Assembly (NCBI RefSeq): GCF_000429025.1
Contig: NZ_KE386837.1
Span: forward strand, 73,043 to 110,788
Reading direction: 5' to 3'
DNA from: Actinospineispora spinosispora DSM 44797
Lineage (GTDB): Bacteria; Actinomycetota; Actinomycetes; Mycobacteriales; Pseudonocardiaceae
DNA: 37,746 nt
In this document: positions 1 through 7,276 of the stretch, in pieces
How the letters are laid out: every line of letters starts with the position of its first letter
Position numbering within the stretch: the first letter of the stretch is position 1
Made by a program: the position numbers and the translations under genes
The notes under the pieces: generated by a model
Seen by the model: only the letters and a program-made list of their open reading frames with translations
Databases searched by the model: none
Told to the model about the DNA's origin: nothing

Positions 1-360
1 CCAGCCGCTTGGTGGGGTTGCGGTGGCAGACGGGCCGGGGGTGTTCCACCCGGCGGGTGCGGCGAAGCCCTCGGCGGGGACGGTGCCGTAGGGCGGCTGA
101 TGCGGCGGCGCCGACGGCCAGCCGGGAACGGGCCCCCCGGCGGATGGCTGTACGCGTCGAACCGGCGGCAGCCACGGCTCAGGGGTCAGAGGCACCTCGG
201 CGGCGCCGGGACTCGGCGCGGCGATCAGGCCGCTCGGCGGTACCCGCCGACCCGGAGGCGACGTGGGTTCGTCGTCCTGACCGGGTTCGTCCGCGACCCA
301 GGGCAAGATGTTGATGCGCTGCCTGCGGCCCCGGCCGGAGGTCTCATCGGTCTCGCTCAC
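1..360 (-). CDS. Pro-rich protein, N-terminal part (runs off window)
   Basis: The minus strand is open from a GTG at 360 to the left edge (120 codons, no stop). The GTG is preceded by GAAGGGGG at 369-376 with 8-nt spacing, a good ribosome binding site, and lies 80 nt downstream of the preceding operon gene. The visible peptide begins MSETDETSGRGRRQRINI and then becomes a Pro/Ala/Gly-rich, low-complexity cytoplasmic-looking stretch. No membrane segment or domain is reached before the edge. Position suggests another component of the type IV secretion-like operon, perhaps a coupling-protein-like ATPase, because such a gene is missing from the rest of the operon. That is inference only. Confidence 0.6.
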   Translation of the reverse strand, partial: MSETDETSGRGRRQRINILPWVADEPGQDDEPTSPPGRRVPPSGLIAAPSPGAAEVPLTPEPWLPPVRRVQPSAGGPVPGWPSAPPHQPPYGTVPAEGFAAPAGWNTPGPSATATPPSGW

Positions 361-440
361 CTACACGACCCCCTTCGATCTGGCACTCACGAACGGTAGA
401 GCGCGGACCGTCGCGCCCGTGGGCGTTTGGTGAAATCCGG

Positions 441-1040
441 TCACGGCTCGCCCACCTGGGACTCAGCGGAGTCCACCGTGACCAGCCAGCGGCCGTCGAA
501 CTGGCGTTCCAGCACCAGGTACCGGTTGTGGACCGAGGTGAACCGCCGGTCCTCGGGCTCGGCTGCGCCGTCGGTCACCTCAGCCGACCGGTACCCGACC
601 CGATAGCCGCGCCGGGTGTCCGTCGGCTCGCCCGCCACCTGGTCCACCGACGTCACCGTCGCCGTGCTGCGCCGGCCGGTGGGCGGTGTCGTCAGCGGCA
701 GCACGCCGACCTCGTTCGGCGGGCTGCCCGGGGCCGCGTACGGGGTGCCACGCCGGTTCGTTCGTCCCGCATCACTGCCCCGCACGCTGTAGCCGGCGAC
801 GACATAGGCGCGTGCCACCGCGCGCGGGTCGGTGAAGTCGACCGAGGCGTCCGGCGGTGCCGGCGCCGCACCCGGACCGACCGGTGCCGCGTTCAGCATG
901 TCCCGCTCGGCCGGGCTGAACATCGCCCCGCCCGGATCGGGCCGCGACGACGCGCCACCGCCGGCGATCAGCCACCAGATCAGTCCGACCAGCACCGTGC
1001 CGGCCACGCCGAGAACCAGGGGAGTCCGGTCGCCGCTCAT
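441..1040 (-). CDS. Membrane-anchored protein of the T4SS-like operon
   Basis: 199 aa. It has a short N-terminus, one membrane segment (about residues 7-27), and then an extracytoplasmic region of about 165 residues. After a Pro/Ala linker comes a segment starting DFTDPRAVARAY that resembles the first helix of NTF2-like/VirB8-like or Mce-associated folds, ending in beta-rich sequence around RYLVLERQFDGRWLVTV. The ATG (1038-1040) overlaps the stop of the upstream lytic-enzyme gene by 4 nt (ATGA), so translation is probably coupled. The likely role is a bitopic scaffold subunit of the translocation channel. The family assignment is inference from topology and context. Confidence 0.72.
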   Translation of the reverse strand: MSGDRTPLVLGVAGTVLVGLIWWLIAGGGASSRPDPGGAMFSPAERDMLNAAPVGPGAAPAPPDASVDFTDPRAVARAYVVAGYSVRGSDAGRTNRRGTPYAAPGSPPNEVGVLPLTTPPTGRRSTATVTSVDQVAGEPTDTRRGYRVGYRSAEVTDGAAEPEDRRFTSVHNRYLVLERQFDGRWLVTVDSAESQVGEP

Positions 1041-2254
1041 TGAGCGAAGCTCACGTGGACGTGGTCGTAGTGGCCGCCGGTCGCGTCCTTCACGTTGTAG
1101 ATCCCGCCTCCGTCGTAGCGCTCGCCCCAGCCGCCCTGGTCGGCATCGCCCGGTTGCCAGTAGCGGCCCTGCCAGATGACGTAGGCGACGTGCAGCTGGC
1201 CCGCGTAGCGGCGGAACCAGTTCGCCACCCGCCAGCCTCTGGCCAGTTCCGTCCCGGCGGCGAACTGGCCGCTCGTGCCAGGGAACAGGTCACACGCGCG
1301 GCCCTTCGCGTGGTCGCTGCCCGGGTTCCAGGCGTGCGCGTCCCAGCACCCGGCGCTGGCCAGCGTCGGGCCGTGCTGAACGGCTCCGAACGCGGCGACC
1401 TGCTGGTCCAGCGCCCACCGGGCGGCCGGGGTCAGGCAGCCCCGGCTGGTCGGGTCCTGTTGGGTGCACCCACCGCCGGCCGGTCCGGCGAACGTCATCG
1501 GCGCGGCCGGTAGAGCGGCCGTCGTGACGCCCCCGAGCGTCTCCATGGCGAGCCCGCTACCGACCGACGCGGCCCTGGCGTCCGGCTCGATCCTCGGAAC
1601 GACATCCGGTGCGGGAACCGGCGGTGGGGCGCTGAACTTCTCGACGAACCGGTGGATGTTGTTCAAGTACCGGTGGATCAACGACACACAGCCACCGCCG
1701 CAACCGGCCTCGCCGGGCGCCGGAATCCCGGTCGCGCTGCCGGTCACCCGACCGCAGCCGGCGATGTGGCAGACCAGCATCGCGTCCAGCGGGGACGTGG
1801 CCTTGCCGGTGTCGCGCAGGTGCCCGGTGACCGCGCGCAGGTTCGCGCAGACCCACGGGATGCCCACCCGCAGCTGGGTCTCCGGCTGGTAGATGTCCGC
1901 GCCCGGCGGCGGTGGCGAACCACCCCAGGCCTGCCCGCCGGCGGCCATCCAGTTGCTCTGGTTGATCTGGTACAGGCCGGCGGCGCCGCCGTTGCTGTCG
2001 TTGCTCCAGGCGTGCGGGTTCCAGCTGGACTCGGCCATGACCTCGGCGACCACCCACACCGCGGGCAGCTCGGGGCACTGGTGGTCGAGGACGTCGTTGA
2101 TCACCGGCAGCATCGACCTGGCCAGCTCCGGCAGCACCTCGGCGTTGACCCCGGACAGCTCCGGTCCGCCGTCGTCGTCCTGCGCGGCACCGATGATGAG
2201 CAACACCAGCAGCGCGACCATGCCGAGCGCGACGAGCCCGATCCCCCGAACCAT
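1037..2254 (-). CDS. VirB1-like lytic transglycosylase fused to ARB_07466-type C-terminal domain
   Basis: 405 aa, exported. An N-terminal signal/anchor (about residues 3-23) is followed by a soluble lytic transglycosylase-like domain (about 40-215) with the catalytic Glu75 in the AES motif and the family motif GLYQINQSNW. A Pro/Ala linker leads to a C-terminal domain (about 275-405) with Cys residues, SDHAKGRACDLFP and the terminal HYDHVHVSFAQ. This is the pattern of the ARB_07466/VldE-type domain found in actinobacterial exported proteins. The enzyme is expected to open peptidoglycan locally for channel assembly. It starts 5 nt after the ATPase gene's stop and overlaps the next gene by 4 nt. 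The domain names come from motif recognition, not a search. Confidence 0.85.
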   Translation of the reverse strand: MVRGIGLVALGMVALLVLLIIGAAQDDDGGPELSGVNAEVLPELARSMLPVINDVLDHQCPELPAVWVVAEVMAESSWNPHAWSNDSNGGAAGLYQINQSNWMAAGGQAWGGSPPPPGADIYQPETQLRVGIPWVCANLRAVTGHLRDTGKATSPLDAMLVCHIAGCGRVTGSATGIPAPGEAGCGGGCVSLIHRYLNNIHRFVEKFSAPPPVPAPDVVPRIEPDARAASVGSGLAMETLGGVTTAALPAAPMTFAGPAGGGCTQQDPTSRGCLTPAARWALDQQVAAFGAVQHGPTLASAGCWDAHAWNPGSDHAKGRACDLFPGTSGQFAAGTELARGWRVANWFRRYAGQLHVAYVIWQGRYWQPGDADQGGWGERYDGGGIYNVKDATGGHYDHVHVSFAQ

Positions 2255-2259
2255 CAGCG

Positions 2260-3753
2260 CTAACCGGCCGCAGCGAGCGTCGCGGCCAGCCGCCCCGCCT
2301 GGTCGGACGCGGCGAACACGCCGTCGGTGTCGTACAGGGCGAGCTCGTTCGGGGTCAGCCGCAGCGACACCGGCAGCCCGATCCGCTCACCCGACTTGAT
2401 CAGGTACTTGCCCCGTCCAGGGTGCAGCGCACCGCCGACCCATGTGGGAGACGCCGCCCACGAGGTGACCAGCGCCGCCTCACCGTCCGACAGCGGGGTG
2501 ATCCGGCGCAGCTGGTCCAGCTCCTGCTCCGGCATGCCGCCCAGGATCAGGGTCGCGTTGCGGGCGACCATGCCCCGCGCCTTGGCCCGGTCGGTCGAGG
2601 TGGCCAGCGCTTCCAGGTCGTCCATCGAGTGCGTGATCTGGAACGAGATGACACCCCGGTGCCGGTTCAACCTGGTGATCCGGTCGGACCGTTCGACGAG
2701 GCCGGGCGCGACGCGCAGCGCGCGCCACAGCTCGTCCTGTACGACCGCCACGGTGCGCTGCGGGCGGTCCGGGTGCCGCTGGACGCGCGCGCCGTCGATC
2801 ACTGCGGTGGACCAGGCCCACGAGCACAGCATGCCGGCGGCGAGCGCGTCGTCGTCATCGTCGTCGAGTGCGGACAGGTCGAGTGACAGCGCCGGGGTGT
2901 CGAGGTCCGAGGTGACCGTGGACTGGCGGTCGAAGATGCCCCTGATCGTGCCGTCGCACAGCAGCGCCAGGGTGTTGACCAGCTCGCGGACCGCCCGGTG
3001 GTAGCCGGGGACGTCGGGGCTGGCCGCGATCGAACGCAGCTGCTCGCTGCCCTCGCCGAGCGCCCGCAGCACGTCCGGGACCAGCGGCTCGGCCGGCGTC
3101 GCGGAGTACTCGCCCGCTCGGACGGCGGCGTCCAGCGCGCAGCCAAGCAGCCGCCGTTCGGTCACGTCGACGTCACCTCGACGCACGATCGAGACCAGCG
3201 CCTCCAGCAACGTCAACCGCCGCACCCGGACCGTCTCGGCGAGCTGCTCACGCGCCGAACCGACCGCGGCGGCCAGTTCGGCCCGCAGCGGACCCGAGTC
3301 CAGCGGGTTGAGCGAGTGCAGGCCACGACCGACCCGCCACACCGACCCGCCGAGCGCCTCCACCAGATGGCTGTACTCACCCTTGACGTCGCCGGGGACC
3401 ACCGCGGCGCCGCCGAAGGCGACCAGCCCGGTGATCATCCGCTTGATGATCGCCGACTTGCCGATACCGGGCTGGCCCTGCACCCACACTCCGGTGTTGG
3501 ACACCAGCCCCTGCCGCAGCCACTCGGCCGGGTCGAGACCGACCGGTTCAGCGGTCAGCAGGTGCCTGCCGATCGGCACGCCACGCACCGAGGTCCCGGA
3601 GCTGACCGCGAACGGGAACAGCCCGCACAGCTGGCTGCTCGTGCCCGCGTACAGCTCACCGCCCTCGACGTGCGGCGCCCGTCCGCCACCGGCCACCGGC
3701 CAGCCCCACGCCCGGGGAACAGGCCGCCCGAACACACTCTGGTAGTCGATCAC
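2260..3753 (-). CDS. VirB4/TraC-like ATPase of the T4SS-like operon
   Basis: 497 aa P-loop ATPase. It shows Walker A GQPGIGKS (93-100), the VirB4/TraC hallmark DVKGEYSHLVEALGG (about 122-136), and a Walker B-like VVQDE about 240 residues later, typical of HerA/FtsK-fold conjugation ATPases with an internal helical insertion. It would energise assembly or substrate transfer at the inner face of the membrane. It is short compared with full VirB4 proteins (about 800 aa) because the N-terminal VirB4 module seems to be in the preceding SCO6880-type gene. The GTG start (3751-3753) follows GGAGG at 3760-3764, which abuts the foot of a perfect palindrome. Confidence 0.85.
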   Translation of the reverse strand: MIDYQSVFGRPVPRAWGWPVAGGGRAPHVEGGELYAGTSSQLCGLFPFAVSSGTSVRGVPIGRHLLTAEPVGLDPAEWLRQGLVSNTGVWVQGQPGIGKSAIIKRMITGLVAFGGAAVVPGDVKGEYSHLVEALGGSVWRVGRGLHSLNPLDSGPLRAELAAAVGSAREQLAETVRVRRLTLLEALVSIVRRGDVDVTERRLLGCALDAAVRAGEYSATPAEPLVPDVLRALGEGSEQLRSIAASPDVPGYHRAVRELVNTLALLCDGTIRGIFDRQSTVTSDLDTPALSLDLSALDDDDDDALAAGMLCSWAWSTAVIDGARVQRHPDRPQRTVAVVQDELWRALRVAPGLVERSDRITRLNRHRGVISFQITHSMDDLEALATSTDRAKARGMVARNATLILGGMPEQELDQLRRITPLSDGEAALVTSWAASPTWVGGALHPGRGKYLIKSGERIGLPVSLRLTPNELALYDTDGVFAASDQAGRLAATLAAAG

Positions 3754-3764
3754 GCCCCACCTCC

Positions 3765-3814
3765 AACCCGTGAGTGAGTTGGGCTGCCCTGGCAGCCCAA
3801 CTCACTCACGGGTT
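3765..3814. repeat. Perfect 24-bp-arm palindrome inside the operon
   Basis: The arms 3765-3788 and 3791-3814 are exact reverse complements, separated by 2 nt (CT). The arms contain CGTGAGTG and CACTCACG near their ends, the same termini as the other intergenic hairpins in this window. It fills most of the 94-nt gap between the SCO6880-type gene and the ATPase gene and ends directly next to the ATPase Shine-Dalgarno. It could attenuate transcription, protect the upstream mRNA or affect ATPase translation. No U-tract follows on the minus strand. Confidence 0.9.
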
Positions 3815-3847
3815 GTGACCTGGGGTTTCGTCGGACGGACGGTGGCG

Positions 3848-5317
3848 TCATCTGCCTCGTCCTCTCGTGGCGAGCTCGTTCGGGTTCAGGCCGACGCCGA
3901 GGCCCGCGGCGAACCCGGTGGACTGCGCGCCCCACATGCGACGCAGCCGCAGCTTGGCGGCGCCGGCGCGCTGCTCGACGTCGGCGACCGCGGCGGGCAG
4001 CTCCTCGGGGTCGGTCACGGTGGTCGTCACGTAGACGGTGAGCCGACCGACGCCCGCGCCCTCGGCCTCCTCGCGCGCCGCCTGCATCGCGCGTTCCCGG
4101 TCGTCGCGTTCGCGCTGGGTCTCGTCCCGGCGGGTGCGCTGTGACCAGGCCTGCCGGATCTGACCGGCGTTGATCTCGCTCTCCACCCGCGCGGCGGCCT
4201 GGTCGGCCGGGTAGGGCTGGTACAGCAGGCTGACCCGGCGCGGATACGGCCCCGGCGCCAGCAACGGCACCAGCACCCGCGAGCTGACCGCCTGGCGCGG
4301 CGCCTCCCGCAGTGCCCAGGACACCGAGAGCCCCGAGTCGTGCTGGTAGCAGTCCCACAGTTCCTGCGCGGCGACCGGCGCGGCCTGCGCCCACTGCCGC
4401 AGCTGCTGCTGCTCGCCCTGCCGGGCGATCGCCTCGCGGGCCACTGGGTCGAACGCGGAACGGACCCGCGCGGTCAGCCCGGACACCGACTCTCGGCCGA
4501 GCACCGCGACACCGCACGCGGACAGACCGGCCTCCAGCCCGGGCAACCAGCGGGTGACCTCGGCGACCGAGGCCAGCAGGTCCCTCGGCCGCGGCGCCGC
4601 ACGGTTGGGGTCGAGCGTGATGGTGACCCGGCAGTCGGTCTGCGCCGAGGTCGTGGGGGTGAGCTCGATCAGCTCGGTCATCATGTCCCGGGCCAGCGGC
4701 GGCGCGTCGGGGGACATGCGGGCCCGCAGGTAGTCGGTGTCGGCGAGACCGCCGGGCGCGGTGTCGACGGTGACCGCGATGTGCCGGATCACCGGCCGGT
4801 GCCCCAGGTCGGCGAGCCAGGCACCCCAGCAGGCCACCCACTCGTCGGCGCTCGCCCGGTCCGCGAGGTCCAGGCCGGCCGGCGCGGACCGCAGCACGGC
4901 GGACAGGGTGCCGGTGCTCCGGTCGAGCACCAGGCACTGCCGGCCACCCCGGCCGTCCTCGGTGTCCAGCGCGACCAGCGGCGCCATGACCCCGGGTAGG
5001 TCGTGCATCCGCGGATGCTCGGTGATGAGCCCGCCGGACAGCTCCGTCCAACCCTTCGCACGTGCGCTGCTGAACCGGAACCGCCTGGTCATCGCCTCGA
5101 CCGCGGTCGAGCCGTTCACCCGGACCGTCACCCCGACCACGACGATCACCGAGACCAGCGCCAGCGCCAGGGCGGCCCGTGGGGCGAACGAGGCGATCAG
5201 CACCGGAGCCAGCACCGCGACGAACACGATGACCGTCTGGCCGGTACCCAGCGCGCCGACGCCCCAGCCGCGCTCGGCACGCCAATGCCCGTAGAGCCGG
5301 GGTTCCTCGGCGGTCAT
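3848..5317 (-). CDS. SCO6880-family protein (PrgI-like plus VirB4 N-terminal-like)
   Basis: 489 aa. A short N-terminus (MTAEEPRLYG, then WGVG) is followed by two adjacent membrane segments (about 27-44 and 46-64), resembling PrgI-type conjugation proteins. A long cytoplasmic region without a P-loop follows. It ends in a charged coiled-coil-like stretch (RDETQRERDDRERAMQAA) and a C-terminal part with LNPNELATRGRGR. The pattern matches the SCO6880 family of actinobacterial secretion/conjugation clusters. I infer that it supplies the membrane and N-terminal parts of a VirB4 whose motor is the next gene. The ATG at 5315-5317 overlaps the VirB6-like stop by 4 nt (ATGA), which decides against longer starts in the same frame. 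Confidence 0.85.
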   Translation of the reverse strand: MTAEEPRLYGHWRAERGWGVGALGTGQTVIVFVAVLAPVLIASFAPRAALALALVSVIVVVGVTVRVNGSTAVEAMTRRFRFSSARAKGWTELSGGLITEHPRMHDLPGVMAPLVALDTEDGRGGRQCLVLDRSTGTLSAVLRSAPAGLDLADRASADEWVACWGAWLADLGHRPVIRHIAVTVDTAPGGLADTDYLRARMSPDAPPLARDMMTELIELTPTTSAQTDCRVTITLDPNRAAPRPRDLLASVAEVTRWLPGLEAGLSACGVAVLGRESVSGLTARVRSAFDPVAREAIARQGEQQQLRQWAQAAPVAAQELWDCYQHDSGLSVSWALREAPRQAVSSRVLVPLLAPGPYPRRVSLLYQPYPADQAAARVESEINAGQIRQAWSQRTRRDETQRERDDRERAMQAAREEAEGAGVGRLTVYVTTTVTDPEELPAAVADVEQRAGAAKLRLRRMWGAQSTGFAAGLGVGLNPNELATRGRGR

Positions 5318-6384
5318 CGGTCTCCTCGGGGTGGTCCGCTCGGGTACAGGGGTCGTGCTCGTCGCGCTATCGGGGCCGGTTGCCAGGGCGCCGGCGGCTC
5401 CTCCGCGCGATGCGTTCCGGTGACCGGCGTGCGGGCGCCGGTGATCAACCGGTGTGACGTGCCGGGGCCGGAGTTCTCCATCAGCGTGGCCAGCCGCACC
5501 GAGGACGACGTCGAGCCGCGCGCGGTCAACCGGACGGCGCCGAGCGCACCCGCCATCGCGTCGGGTGAGACACCACCGGCAGCGATCCGGACCGACGACC
5601 AGGACAGCAGCCGCAGCGAGATCGGCAGCGCCGCCACACCCAGCGCGAGCACCACGATCCCGGTCAGTACGGTGCCCACACCCGCGCCTCCCGGTTCGGC
5701 CAGCTGCCTGAGGTACTGCTCGCCGACCGCGTGGATCAGCGCCGCCGCCGGCTTGTAGACGACGAGCGCGAACGCCCACGGCATCAGCCGCGACAGCCAG
5801 CCCCGGGTGCTCGCGGTGAGCGAACCGGCGGCGGCGAGCGGGAGCGTGGCCGCAACCGCGAGCAGCCCGATCTGACGCAGCGCCATCGCCATCCACTGCG
5901 CGGCCGCGAGCAGCAACACCGCGACGGACAGCAGCAGCGTCAGGAACGGCTCGCTCATGCCACCCCGGCGCGCGGTGAGCGCCTCGCGCATCGTCGTGCC
6001 GAAGTCGACGGCGCTCGACCCGAGCAGGCTCGTCGCCAGTACGTCGCCGGCCCACAGCGCGCCCTGCAGCACGGTGATCCCGAGCGCCGCGGCGACCGCG
6101 AACCGGAACAGCCCGCCGACCACCGCGAACAGCGGCTCACCCTTGCGCATCATGATGATCCGGATCGACTGGACCAGCACCGACGCGGTGAGCAGGAGCA
6201 GCAACAACGGCCGCAACGCGTTCTGCGCACCGAGCACGGCCGGGGTGAGCAGCGTGCTGCTGGGCACCGTCCACCAGGTGCTCGCATCGCCGACGAGCGC
6301 GGCCGCCGCTCGGGCCGCCGACTCCACGATCGCGACGAACGACTGTCCCGGCTCCGCCGCCGCGAGTACGAGCGCCATGCTCAC
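5314..6384 (-). CDS. VirB6/TrbL-like polytopic membrane protein
   Basis: 356 aa with about six hydrophobic segments, among them the stretches starting ALRPLLLLLLTASVLVQ, FLTLLLSVAVLLLAAAQW and GTVLTGIVVLALGVAAL. This is the size and topology of the VirB6/TrbL inner-membrane channel subunit. The cytoplasmic C-terminal tail is Ser/Thr/Arg/Pro-rich. The chosen start is GTG at 6382-6384 (MSMALV), which overlaps the upstream stop by 4 nt (GTGA). ATG at 6378 is the alternative. The coupled position between the small protein and the SCO6880-type gene supports a role in the same complex. Confidence 0.82.
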   Translation of the reverse strand: MSMALVLAAAEPGQSFVAIVESAARAAAALVGDASTWWTVPSSTLLTPAVLGAQNALRPLLLLLLTASVLVQSIRIIMMRKGEPLFAVVGGLFRFAVAAALGITVLQGALWAGDVLATSLLGSSAVDFGTTMREALTARRGGMSEPFLTLLLSVAVLLLAAAQWMAMALRQIGLLAVAATLPLAAAGSLTASTRGWLSRLMPWAFALVVYKPAAALIHAVGEQYLRQLAEPGGAGVGTVLTGIVVLALGVAALPISLRLLSWSSVRIAAGGVSPDAMAGALGAVRLTARGSTSSSVRLATLMENSGPGTSHRLITGARTPVTGTHRAEEPPAPWQPAPIARRARPLYPSGPPRGDR

Positions 6385-6602
6385 TGTGCACCGACCGAGG
6401 CGACCACGAGCGTGGCCGGCGCCGAGCAGTCGAGCACCCGGACCGAACCGGTGAGGCCTTCCCCTGCGAACCCGCCGCGCCGGCGCCTGCCGATCACGAT
6501 CATGCCGGGGCACAGCGTCCCGGCGACGAGCGCGCGCCACCCCAGGAACTGGGTGGCCGGCTCACCGAGGCCGGGTGGGGCCTGGGGCGGTGGGGTGTGC
6601 AT
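6381..6602 (-). CDS. Small protein of the T4SS-like operon, unrecognised
   Basis: 73 aa. Pro-rich start (MHTPPPQAPP), one moderately hydrophobic stretch around LVAGTLCPGMIVIG followed directly by a basic RRRR cluster, and two Cys residues. The ATG (6600-6602) overlaps the stop of the ParA-like gene by 1 nt (TGATG), and the stop overlaps the VirB6-like GTG. This exact packing between two supported genes is the main evidence that it is translated. It may be a peripheral or single-pass partner of the VirB6-like subunit. No family was recognised. Confidence 0.65.
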   Translation of the reverse strand: MHTPPPQAPPGLGEPATQFLGWRALVAGTLCPGMIVIGRRRRGGFAGEGLTGSVRVLDCSAPATLVVASVGAQ

Positions 6603-7276
6603 CAGGAACCTCCGAGACCGACCGAGGCGGCACCGCCCGCGACCAGGTCGAAATGGGAGAGTCCGCCGAGCGGTTGCGGCCCGGTGCCGGGGCCGGGGCT
6701 GCCGATGGGCCCGCTGATCGGGCCGGGGTCGTGGCTCATGCCGGGGAAGGTGTGCGGACCGGTCGTCCGGTTGAGCGGCGGCGAGGTGTGCGGGCCACCC
6801 GGCCGCTCGACACCGGTCCGCAGCATTCCGGAGCGCAGCACCGTCTCGGCGATCGCGGCGATGCCCTCGCCGTAACCGCGCAGGCCCCGCGGCAGCTGGT
6901 CGATCGAGCATTCGGAGAGCCGGGCCGCCTCGGCCAGCGGATCGGCCTGTTCCCGCCAGTGCACGACGTAGGGCAGCACGATCAGCCCGGCCACCTGCGG
7001 CTCGACCATCCGGATCCGGGCACGCAACGGACCACGTAGCGGACCCGGCAGGTCGGCGTTGACCACCAGCACCGGACGCTGCCGACCGTTCTCCACCAGC
7101 CAGGTGACCGCCGAGGCCGCCGCGTGCAGTGACATCCCGGTCGAGCGGCAGACCAGCACCTCGACACCCTCGTCGGCGGCACGACCCCGGTCGTAGCCGC
7201 GTAGCGCGGTGGCGACGGTTGTCGTGCCCACGCCGCCCGCGATGCCGGCGACCCTCGGCGCGCGCAGAGCACTCAC
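6602..7276 (-). CDS. ParA/MinD-like P-loop protein
   Basis: 224 aa. The N-terminus carries a deviant Walker A-like loop GIAGGVGTTTVATAL (about 11-25) of the MinD/ParA class, although the usual Lys of K-G/T-x-x-x-K-T is replaced (GGVGTTT). A later strand LVVNADLPGP (about 74-83) occupies a switch/Walker B-like position. The C-terminal 80 residues are Pro/Gly/His-rich and probably disordered. The GTG start (7274-7276) overlaps the upstream stop by 4 nt (GTGA). In secretion operons such proteins position the apparatus. Without the signature lysines, nucleotide hydrolysis is uncertain. Confidence 0.7.
   Translation of the reverse strand: MSALRAPRVAGIAGGVGTTTVATALRGYDRGRAADEGVEVLVCRSTGMSLHAAASAVTWLVENGRQRPVLVVNADLPGPLRGPLRARIRMVEPQVAGLIVLPYVVHWREQADPLAEAARLSECSIDQLPRGLRGYGEGIAAIAETVLRSGMLRTGVERPGGPHTSPPLNRTTGPHTFPGMSHDPGPISGPIGSPGPGTGPQPLGGLSHFDLVAGGAASVGLGGS

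Noticed and set aside
3750..5285. Alternative same-strand frame of 511 codons over the SCO6880-type gene
   Set aside because: Arg/Gly/Ala-rich shifted frame that reads through the palindrome. The SCO6880 frame has membrane segments and a 4-nt coupled start.
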